63,902 nucleotides of DNA from Microbacteriaceae bacterium. Its GTDB lineage: Bacteria > Actinomycetota > Actinomycetes > Actinomycetales > Microbacteriaceae. A model generated the notes under the pieces. The model was not told where the DNA came from, ran no database searches, and was given only the letters and a program-made list of their open reading frames with translations. Position numbers and translations under genes: made by a program. Shown here one piece after another: positions 51,207-58,436 of the stretch. Where the stretch lies: contig RDDZ01000107.1 of assembly GCA_003852775.1 (NCBI GenBank), positions 1-63,902 on the forward strand. Direction: 5' to 3'. Every line of letters starts with the position of its first letter. Within the stretch, counting starts at the first letter, position 1.

Positions 51207-52160
51207 TCAGGCCGACTTGCGGGTCTTCTTGGGTGCCGACTTCGTCGAGCTCTTCGAGGTCGACGCCGACGTCTTCGCGGGCGCCTTCTTCGCGCGCGAC
51301 GCCGAGGAGGCCGTCTTCTCGGCGGCGGCCTTCTTCGCGGGGGCCTTCTTCGCGGGGGCCTTCTCGGCCGGCGCCTCTCCCCCGCGGCGCTTCTCCACGG
51401 AGCGCTTGAGCGCCTCCATGAGGTCGAGCACCTCGCCGCCCTCCTCGGTCTCGCGACCGAAGGTGGCCTCCGTGTCGAGCGCGTCGCCCTGCTCGAGCTT
51501 CGCCTCGACGAGCGTGCGCAGCTGCTCCTGGTACTCGTCGGTGAACTTCTCGGGCGTGAAGTCGGAGGCGAAGCTCTCCACGAGCTGCTTCGACATCGTG
51601 AGCTCCGACTCCGAGATGCGCGGCCTCTCGTCGAGCTCCGGGAACCGGGCCTCGCGCACCTCGTCGTCCCACAGCAGCGTCTGCAGCATGAGCACACCGT
51701 CGCGCACGCGCAGCGCGGCGAGGCGAGTCTTCTGGCGCAGCGCGAACTTCACGATCGCCGTGCGGTCCGACTCCTCGAGCGTGCGCATGAGCAGCACGTA
51801 GGCCTTCGTCGACTTCGAGTCGGGCGAGAGGTAGTAGCTCTTCTCGAACATGATCGGGTCGATCTGCTCGGTCGGCACGAACTCGACGACGTCGATGTCA
51901 CGCGAGCGCTCGACGGGGAGCGAGGCGAAGTCCTCGTCGGTCAGGATCACGGTCTGGTCGCCGTCGACGTACGCCTTCTGGATGTGCTCGTAGTCGACCG
52001 TCTCGCCGTCGATCTCGCACACGCGCTTGTAGCGGATGCGTCCGCCGTCCTTGTCGTGCACCTGGTGCAGGGGCACGTCGTGGTCCTCCGTCGCCGAGTA
52101 GAGCTTCACGGGCACGTTGACGAGCCCGAAGCTCAGGGAGCCCTTCCAGATGGAGCGCAT
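51207..52160 (-). CDS. ku: NHEJ protein Ku
   Basis: The 317-residue protein starts MRSIWKGSLSFGLVNVPVKLY and has the whole bacterial Ku core (EHIQKAYVDGDQTVILTDEDF, SSPDSKSTKAY-like LSPDSKSTKAYVLL). After residue 255 comes a tail of Lys/Ala/Pro repeats (APAKKAPAKKAAAEK) that should bind DNA nonspecifically, as in mycobacterial Ku. It binds DNA ends and recruits LigD, encoded divergently 75 bp away. Confidence 0.97.
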   Translation of the reverse strand: MRSIWKGSLSFGLVNVPVKLYSATEDHDVPLHQVHDKDGGRIRYKRVCEIDGETVDYEHIQKAYVDGDQTVILTDEDFASLPVERSRDIDVVEFVPTEQIDPIMFEKSYYLSPDSKSTKAYVLLMRTLEESDRTAIVKFALRQKTRLAALRVRDGVLMLQTLLWDDEVREARFPELDERPRISESELTMSKQLVESFASDFTPEKFTDEYQEQLRTLVEAKLEQGDALDTEATFGRETEEGGEVLDLMEALKRSVEKRRGGEAPAEKAPAKKAPAKKAAAEKTASSASRAKKAPAKTSASTSKSSTKSAPKKTRKSA

Positions 52161-52190
52161 CCCGTCATTGTCGTCCTCCGCTCCCCCGCT

Positions 52191-52229
52191 GGGAACCCCA
52201 TTGTCGGGCGGTGGGGGCCGGGATAGGGT
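52191..52229 (+). promoter_or_regulatory. ligD promoter with GGGAACCCC element
   Basis: GGGAACCCC (52191-52199), -35-like TTGTCG (52201-52206), 17 bp, -10 TAGGGT (52224-52229), six bases, ATG 52236. The spacing is ideal for a housekeeping sigma factor and the transcript is leaderless. The GGGAACCCC element lies at the same distance (45 nt) from the start as in the SDR gene at 49196. Confidence 0.5.
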
Positions 52230-52235
52230 GCCCGG

Positions 52236-53156
52236 ATGACACCCCCGAGCGGCCGGAACGCCGAGCAGTACGTGAGCGTCGGCGGGCATCGCCTCCGCCT
52301 CACGAGCCTGGACAAGGTGCTCTATCCGGAGACCAGCACGACCAAGGCCGAGGTCATCGACTACTACACGCGCGTGGCGGAGCACCTCATCCCGCACGCG
52401 AAGGACCGGCCGGCGACACGCAAGCGCTGGGTGTCGGGCGTCGGCACGGCCGAGGAGCCCGGGCAGGTGTTCTTCGAGAAGAACCTGCCGGACTCGGCAC
52501 CCACCTGGATCACGCGCCGCGAGATCCAGCACAGCGACCACGTCAACACCTACCCGCTCATCAACGACCTGCCCACGCTCGTGTGGCTGGCCCAGCAGAA
52601 CGCCCTCGAGCTGCACGTGCCGCAGTGGCGGTTCGGTCGCAACGGCGCCCGTCGCAACCCCGACCGCATGGTGCTCGACCTCGATCCCGGCGAGGGAGCG
52701 GGACTCGCGGAGTGCGTCGAGGTCGCGAAGCTCGTGCGCGAGATCCTGAAGGACATGGGGCTCGATCCCCTGCCCGTCACGAGCGGCAGCAAGGGCATCC
52801 ACCTCTACGCGGCGCTCGACGGCACGCAGTCGAGCGACCAGGTGTCGGCGGTCGCGCACGAGCTCGCGCGCGCGCTCGAGGCCGACCACCCCGACCTCGT
52901 CGTGAGCGACATGAAGAAGTCGTTGCGCGGCGGCAAGGTGCTGCTCGACTGGAGTCAGAACAACGGCGCGAAGACGACGATCGTGCCGTACTCGCTGCGC
53001 GGACGGCTGCGGCCCACGGTCGCGGCGCCGCGAACCTGGCGGGAGCTGCTCTCGCCGAACCTCCGCCAGCTCGAGTTCCGCGAGGTGCTCGAACGCCTGT
53101 CGAAGAAGGGGGATCCGCTCGCCGAACTCTCGGCGAGCCACCCACCTCGGGGCTGA
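52236..53156 (+). CDS. ligD: LigD polymerase domain (5' part of a frameshifted ligD)
   Basis: The 306 residues form the primase-polymerase domain of LigD: LTSLDKVLYPETSTTKAEVIDYY, the catalytic DLD (148-150) in MVLDLDPGEG and SGSKGIHLY. It adds nucleotides at broken ends. The frame ends at 53156 after SHPPRG. The next domains continue in another frame, and dropping one G from the run GGGG at 53149-53152 would join both parts into one about 824-residue protein. A true split into two proteins is the alternative. Confidence 0.92.
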   Translation: MTPPSGRNAEQYVSVGGHRLRLTSLDKVLYPETSTTKAEVIDYYTRVAEHLIPHAKDRPATRKRWVSGVGTAEEPGQVFFEKNLPDSAPTWITRREIQHSDHVNTYPLINDLPTLVWLAQQNALELHVPQWRFGRNGARRNPDRMVLDLDPGEGAGLAECVEVAKLVREILKDMGLDPLPVTSGSKGIHLYAALDGTQSSDQVSAVAHELARALEADHPDLVVSDMKKSLRGGKVLLDWSQNNGAKTTIVPYSLRGRLRPTVAAPRTWRELLSPNLRQLEFREVLERLSKKGDPLAELSASHPPRG

Positions 53157-53187
53157 GGTCGACGAGCGCCTCGGCACCTACCGCTCC

Positions 53188-54711
53188 ATGCGGGATGCCG
53201 CCAAGACCCCCGAGCCCATGGGCGGCGCGGGCGACGCGGTCGGCGGGGAGGCGCCCATGTTCGTCATCCAGGAGCACCACGCGACGCGCCTGCATCACGA
53301 CTTCCGCCTCGAGCGCGACGGCGTGCTCGTCTCGTGGGCCCTGCCGAAGGGGCTCCCGACCGACCCGGGCGTCAACCACCTCGCCGTGCAGACCGAGGAC
53401 CACCCGATCGAGTACGGCTCCTTCGAGGGCACGATCCCGAAGGGCGAGTACGGCGCGGGCACCGTGGCGATCTGGGACACCGGCACCTACGACCTCGAGA
53501 AGTGGCGCGAGGGCGAGGAGGTCATCGTGACCATCCACGGCCGAGCCCACGGCTCGCACCGGCTCGCCCTCATCCGCACGGGCGGCGACGACGCCAAGCC
53601 GCAGTGGCTCATCCACCTCATGAAGGACCAGACGCCGCATCCCGAGCACGACGGCGCGCAGCCCTACCGCAAGCCGCCCTCGACGTCGCCGGGGCGCGGG
53701 CTGCGACGCGGGAAGACGATCGTCGGCTCACGGAAGCAGAGCGCGGGCGTCGTGCACCCCATGCTCGCGACCGCCGCCGAACCGCGCGAGCTCGCGGGCA
53801 GCCGCGGATGGCGCTTCGAGATGAAGTGGGACGGCTTCCGCGCCGTCGCACGGGTCTCGGGAGACGAGGTCACGCTCGCCTCCCGCAACGGCCTCGACCT
53901 GACGCCGACGTTCCCCGAGCTCGCGGTGATCGCGGATGCCGTGCGCGGCGACGCGGTGCTCGACGGCGAGATCGTCGCCCTCGACGAGGACGGCGTCCCG
54001 CGGTTCTCGCGCATCCAGCAGCGGGCGGGCCTCACGAATCCGCGCGACGTGGAACGCGCGCGCAGGGCCGTCGGCGTGCAGTTCTTCGCCTTCGACCTCA
54101 TCGAGGAGGGCGGCCGCAGCTTCACCTCGCTCCCGTACGTCGAGCGGCGTGCGCGGCTCCGGGAGCTCGTGCGCGACTCCGCCCTCGTCCGGGTCCCTCC
54201 GGATGCCGGCGACGACCTCGCTACGGCCCTCGCGACGAGTCGCGAGCTCGGACTCGAGGGCGTCATGGCCAAGCGCGAGGACTCCCCGTACCGCGAGGGC
54301 CGACGCAGCCGCGACTGGCTCAAGTTCCGGCACACGCTCGCGCAGGAGGTCGTCGTGGTCGGCTGGCGCCCCGGGAACGGCGCGCGCGCCGACACGATCG
54401 GCTCGCTGCTCGTCGGGGTGCCCGACGACGACGGCGTGCTGCGCTACGCGGGCCGCGTGGGCACGGGCTTCAGCGATCGTGACCTCGCCGCCGCCCGGAA
54501 GCGGCTCGACGCCCTCGCCCGGAAGAGCCCGGCCGTCGAGGACGTGCCCGCGGCCGACGCGCGCGACGCCCGCTGGGTGCGTGCGGAGCTCGTCGGCGAG
54601 GTCGAGTTCAGCGAGGCCACCGGCGACGGCCGGTTGCGGCATCCCGTGTGGCGCGGATGGCGCCACGACAAGGCCCCCGCCGAGGTGCGGTGGGAAGGCA
54701 CAATGGAGTGA
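53188..54711 (+). CDS. ligD: LigD phosphoesterase and ATP-dependent ligase domains (3' part)
   Basis: From ATG 53188 the frame gives 507 residues. The 3'-phosphoesterase domain has HHATRLHHDFRLE (His30, His36, Asp38); the ligase domain has the nucleotidyl-accepting Lys213 in EMKWDGFRAV, DGEIVALDEDG and WLKFRHT. Upstream of this ATG the same frame reads AEVDERLGTYRSM, the usual linker between polymerase and phosphoesterase domains, so the start is likely not native. No ribosome site precedes 53188. Whether the domains are made separately is unknown. Confidence 0.9.
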   Translation: MRDAAKTPEPMGGAGDAVGGEAPMFVIQEHHATRLHHDFRLERDGVLVSWALPKGLPTDPGVNHLAVQTEDHPIEYGSFEGTIPKGEYGAGTVAIWDTGTYDLEKWREGEEVIVTIHGRAHGSHRLALIRTGGDDAKPQWLIHLMKDQTPHPEHDGAQPYRKPPSTSPGRGLRRGKTIVGSRKQSAGVVHPMLATAAEPRELAGSRGWRFEMKWDGFRAVARVSGDEVTLASRNGLDLTPTFPELAVIADAVRGDAVLDGEIVALDEDGVPRFSRIQQRAGLTNPRDVERARRAVGVQFFAFDLIEEGGRSFTSLPYVERRARLRELVRDSALVRVPPDAGDDLATALATSRELGLEGVMAKREDSPYREGRRSRDWLKFRHTLAQEVVVVGWRPGNGARADTIGSLLVGVPDDDGVLRYAGRVGTGFSDRDLAAARKRLDALARKSPAVEDVPAADARDARWVRAELVGEVEFSEATGDGRLRHPVWRGWRHDKAPAEVRWEGTME

Positions 54712-54728
54712 GGGGAAGGAGAGCACGT

Positions 54729-54890
54729 ATGGATCGCGACCGCATCGACTACGAGCCCAACCTCGAGGACGAGCGCCCCGTGCCGCTCGAGGAGGAGGAG
54801 CCGTCTCCCCCGCCCACCCTCGACCCGGACGAGCGGATCGAGGACGAGGAGGAGGACGACATCCCCCTCGACGACGAGCGTCCCGCCTGA
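54729..54890 (+). CDS. 53-residue acidic protein
   Basis: MDRDRIDYEPNLEDERPVPL followed by Glu/Asp runs (LEEEEPS, EDEEEDDIPLDDERP). AAGGAG lies 8 nt before ATG 54729, so it is translated as its own gene 17 nt after ligD. Extremely acidic and Pro-containing, hence probably disordered. Function unknown. Confidence 0.65.
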   Translation: MDRDRIDYEPNLEDERPVPLEEEEPSPPPTLDPDERIEDEEEDDIPLDDERPA

Positions 54891-54894
54891 GCCG

Positions 54895-56436
54895 CTACTC
54901 GACGACCTTGCCCACGACGACGGGGATCGCACCCGTCGGCGGGACGATGCCCGAGAGACGCTCGGGCGCCAGCACGCGCTCGACGTCCTCGCGCGCCATG
55001 AGCCCGCGCCCGACGACGAGGTCGGCGATCGACTCGTTGGTCGTGAGCGCCGTGTGCGCGAGGGCGGCCGCCTCGGTGTAGCCGATGTACGGCGTGAGGG
55101 CCGTCACGACGCCGACGCTCGAGGCCACCTGACCGGCGAGGCGCGACTCGTTCGCCGTGATGCCGTCGACGCAGTTCACGCGCAGCGTGCGGCAGGCGTT
55201 GGTCATCCACGACAGCGACTGCAGGAGCGAGTGGGCGATGACGGGCTCGAACGCGTTGAGCTGGAGCTGGCCGCCCTCCGCCGCCGCCGTCACCGTGGCA
55301 TCCGCCCCGATGACGCTGAACGCGACCTGGTTGACGACCTCGGGGATGACGGGGTTGATCTTGCCGGGCATGATCGACGACCCCGCCTGGCGCGCCGGCA
55401 GGTGGATCTCGCCGAGCCCCGCCTGCGGGCCCGACGACAGCAGGCGCAGGTCGTTGCAGATCTTCGAGAGCTTGACGGCCGCGCGCTTGAGCGTGCCCGA
55501 GAGGGTCATGAAGATGCCCGCGTCGGCCGTCGCCTCGATGAGGTCGGGCGCGGTCTCCTGCGGGATGCCCGTGACCTCCTCGAGGTGCCGGCGCACGGCC
55601 TCCGCGTAGCGCGGGTCGGCCGTGATGCCGGTGCCGATCGCGGTCGCGCCCATGTTGATCTCGTTGAGCCACGGCACGACCTCGGAGAGCCGGTCGTGGT
55701 CCTCGGCGAGGGTCGTCGCGAAGCCCGCGAACTCCTGCCCGAGCGTCATCGGCACGGCGTCCTGCAGCTGCGTGCGGCCGACCTTGAGCACGTGGGCGAA
55801 CTCGCGACCCTTCGCGCGGAAGCTCGCGGTGAGCTTCGCGTGCTCCTCGAGCAGGCGCTGCAGGCTGAACACCATGGCGAGCTTGATCGCCGTCGGGTAG
55901 ACGTCGTTCGTCGACTGGCTGCGGTTGACGTCGTCGATCGGGTGGAGGTGGGCGTAGTCGCCCTTCGCGTAGCCGAGCTCCTCGAGGCACGCGTTCGCGA
56001 TGACCTCGTTCGTGTTCATGTTGGTGCTCGTGCCGGCGCCGCCCTGGATGACCCCCACGACGAACTGGTCGTGCAGCTCCCCCGCGACGATGCGCTCGCA
56101 CACGCGGTCGATGACGTCGGCCTTCGCGGGGTCGAGCACGCCGATCTCCTTGTTGGCGCGCGCCGCGGCCTGCTTGACGCGCGCGAGGGCGCGGATGAGG
56201 TCGGGGTAGTTCGAGATCGCGCGGCGCGTGATCGGGAAGTTCACGAGCGCACGCGCGGTATGGATGCCCCAGTACACCTCCGACGGGATCTCGAAGCTCC
56301 CGAGGGAGTCCGTCTCGGTGCGGGTGGGGCCGTCGCCTGCGAGCAGCTCGCGGGCCCGGTCGGGGCCCGTCGTGATGTGGTCGCCCTCGACGACCAGGAA
56401 CTGCTCGGAGGCGGTCAGACCGGTCGTGTCGGACAT
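54895..56436 (-). CDS. aspA: aspartate ammonia-lyase
   Basis: The 513-residue enzyme has the fumarase/aspartase signature GSSIMPGKINPV, and GGAGTSTNMNTNEVIAN, HPIDDVNRSQSTNDVYPTA. It releases ammonia from aspartate to form fumarate. It carries an N-terminal extension of about 40 residues compared with E. coli AspA. AAGGAG is 8 nt before ATG 56436. Confidence 0.95.
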   Translation of the reverse strand: MSDTTGLTASEQFLVVEGDHITTGPDRARELLAGDGPTRTETDSLGSFEIPSEVYWGIHTARALVNFPITRRAISNYPDLIRALARVKQAAARANKEIGVLDPAKADVIDRVCERIVAGELHDQFVVGVIQGGAGTSTNMNTNEVIANACLEELGYAKGDYAHLHPIDDVNRSQSTNDVYPTAIKLAMVFSLQRLLEEHAKLTASFRAKGREFAHVLKVGRTQLQDAVPMTLGQEFAGFATTLAEDHDRLSEVVPWLNEINMGATAIGTGITADPRYAEAVRRHLEEVTGIPQETAPDLIEATADAGIFMTLSGTLKRAAVKLSKICNDLRLLSSGPQAGLGEIHLPARQAGSSIMPGKINPVIPEVVNQVAFSVIGADATVTAAAEGGQLQLNAFEPVIAHSLLQSLSWMTNACRTLRVNCVDGITANESRLAGQVASSVGVVTALTPYIGYTEAAALAHTALTTNESIADLVVGRGLMAREDVERVLAPERLSGIVPPTGAIPVVVGKVVE

Positions 56437-56545
56437 CGCGCATCTCCTTCGATGGGTGTGATGCCGAGTCTATGCGGGCGCGCGCATGCGCGCCCGTGAC
56501 AGCGCATCCGAGCAGCGCGCCCGTCCGGGGCGGCTCGGATGAGCG

Positions 56546-56773
56546 CTAGCGGCCGCCGCTGAAGAGGACCAGGAGGTGGTCGCCCACGATGAGGTAGATG
56601 CCGAACGCGACCGCGATGCCGCACAGCCCGAACATCGCGAGCGAGACGGGGCGACGCCACTTCGCCTTGCCGTCGCCGAGGCGCAGCGCGAGCGAGAACA
56701 ACGTGACGACGAGGCACGCCGACACGAGTGAGGCGACGACGACCGTGAAGAACGCCAACCAGTCGATGTTCAT
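56546..56773 (-). CDS. small two-helix membrane protein coupled to Pit transporter
   Basis: The 75-residue protein has two membrane helices (LAFFTVVVASLVSACLVVTLF and SLAMFGLCGIAVAFGIYLIV) split by a basic loop. Its ATG overlaps the pit stop (ATGA), so expression is coupled. Small partners like this follow Pit genes in related actinobacteria as far as I recall. Possibly stabilises or regulates the transporter. Confidence 0.75.
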   Translation of the reverse strand: MNIDWLAFFTVVVASLVSACLVVTLFSLALRLGDGKAKWRRPVSLAMFGLCGIAVAFGIYLIVGDHLLVLFSGGR

Positions 56774-57912
56774 CGGCGGGCCTTCCGCTTCTTGGGACGC
56801 ACGAACACGCCGGGCTCGGGCTGGTGGAGGTTGCGGTGGTCGACGCGGTTGCGGCGCGACCACAGGAAGATGCCGCCGATCGCGATGAGCGCGAGCACGA
56901 CCGCCATGACGATGCCCCACGGCCCGAGGCCCACGAGGAGCGCCGCCGCCGCGCCGATGACGCCCGCCGCGGGGATCGTGATGAGCCAGCCGAGCGCGAT
57001 GCGGCCCGCCGTGCGCCACTTGACCGAGGCGCCCTTGCGGCCGAGGCCCGTACCGATGACGGAGCCCGACGCCACCTGCGTGGTCGAGAGCGCGAAGCCG
57101 AGGTGGGTCGAGGCGAGGATCGTCGCCGTCGTCGCGGACTCCGCCGCGAAGCCCTGCGCGGGCTCCACCTCGGTGATGCCGCGGCCCATCGTGCGGATGA
57201 TGCGCCAGCCGCCCGAGTAGGTGCCTGCCGCGATCGCGACGGCGCACGCGGCGATGACCCAGAACTCGGGCCCGCTGTTGACCTCCTGCATGCCGGCCGC
57301 GATGAGCGCGAGCGTGATGACGCCCATCGTCTTCTGCGCGTCGTTCGTGCCGTGCGCGAGCGACACGAGGCTCGCCGTGAACACCTGCCCGCGCTTGAAG
57401 CCGTCGCGCTCGCGCTTGCGGGTGACCTTGTAGGCGATCTTCGTCGCGAGGTAGGAGACGAAGCCCGCCGTGACGGGGGCGAGGATCGCGGGAATGAGGA
57501 TCTTCGAGACGAGGACCCCGCCGTCGATCGCGCCGAACCCCGAGCCCACGACGGCCGCGCCGATGAGGCCGCCGAAGAGCGCGTGGCTCGACGACGACGG
57601 GAGGCCGAGCAGCCACGTGATGAGGTTCCAGACGATCGCGCCGATGAGTCCCGCGAGGATGAGCGCCGGACCGATCTGCACGCCGCCGTCGCCCTCCCGG
57701 ATGAGACCGCCCGAGATCGTCTTGGCGACCTCGGTGCTCAGGAACGCACCGACGAGGTTGAGGACCGCGGCCAACGCGACAGCGACCTTCGGCTTGATGG
57801 CGCCGGTCGCGATCGGGGTCGCCATCGCGTTGGCGGTGTCATGAAAGCCGTTGGTGAAGTCGAAGAAGAGGGCCAGCGCGATGACGAGCGCTACCAGAAT
57901 CAGGGGGTCCAC
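56770..57912 (-). CDS. pit: low-affinity inorganic phosphate transporter, PiT family
   Basis: The 380-residue transporter has both PiT repeats: FTNGFHDTANAMAT at the N-terminus and AHGTNDAQKT in the middle, plus LGLPSSSSHAL. It moves phosphate or metal-phosphate with a cation. GTG 57912 is the start. The C-terminus is basic (PKKRKARR). Confidence 0.95.
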   Translation of the reverse strand: MDPLILVALVIALALFFDFTNGFHDTANAMATPIATGAIKPKVAVALAAVLNLVGAFLSTEVAKTISGGLIREGDGGVQIGPALILAGLIGAIVWNLITWLLGLPSSSSHALFGGLIGAAVVGSGFGAIDGGVLVSKILIPAILAPVTAGFVSYLATKIAYKVTRKRERDGFKRGQVFTASLVSLAHGTNDAQKTMGVITLALIAAGMQEVNSGPEFWVIAACAVAIAAGTYSGGWRIIRTMGRGITEVEPAQGFAAESATTATILASTHLGFALSTTQVASGSVIGTGLGRKGASVKWRTAGRIALGWLITIPAAGVIGAAAALLVGLGPWGIVMAVVLALIAIGGIFLWSRRNRVDHRNLHQPEPGVFVRPKKRKARR

Positions 57913-58103
57913 TGCGGGCTATCCAAACATGCCGCGCGAACGCCCGGCAACTCGACGGCGGACACGCCGTCGCATCGCTCTCCGCGGGCCCCGCGACGGC
58001 CGTCCGGAGCGCGGGGAAACCCCCGGACGGGGGAATGTCGCACGGCGCCCCGCGGGCCTAGCATCCGAGCGAGGAGTCGGCCCGAATCGGCAGGAGAAGC
58101 TCC

Positions 58104-58436
58104 ATGCGCTCTCGCGGGGCGCTGGGCGCGGTCGCCATCGCGGCGATCGTCGTCGCAGCCATCAGTTTCGCCGTGGTCGACATCGCGACCTCGGCCGCGA
58201 GCGGCTGCCTCGACGTCGCCGGCCCCTGCACCGACCGCGCGACGCCCGAGATCGCGACGACGTTCGCCGTCCTGGGAGCGATCGCGCTCGCGGGAGCGGT
58301 GATCCCGGCCGTGCTGTGGTTCCTGCAGGACCTCGGGGGCCGTCGCGAGGTCCGGCAGACGTCCGTCGACTACTCCCGCCGTCCGAGCGCGCGCGTGCGC
58401 GACGAGGACGAGGTGCCGCCCGGCGCCGGACCCTAG
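58104..58436 (+). CDS. 110-residue two-helix membrane protein
   Basis: Two hydrophobic segments (LGAVAIAAIVVAAISFAVV and a second at about 50-75) flank a short extracellular loop with two Cys (SGCLDVAGPC) that may form a disulfide. Charged C-terminus. GGAGAAG lies 5 nt before the ATG. Its TAG overlaps the helicase stop: both stops share the palindrome CTAG. No family recognised. Confidence 0.7.
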   Translation: MRSRGALGAVAIAAIVVAAISFAVVDIATSAASGCLDVAGPCTDRATPEIATTFAVLGAIALAGAVIPAVLWFLQDLGGRREVRQTSVDYSRRPSARVRDEDEVPPGAGP

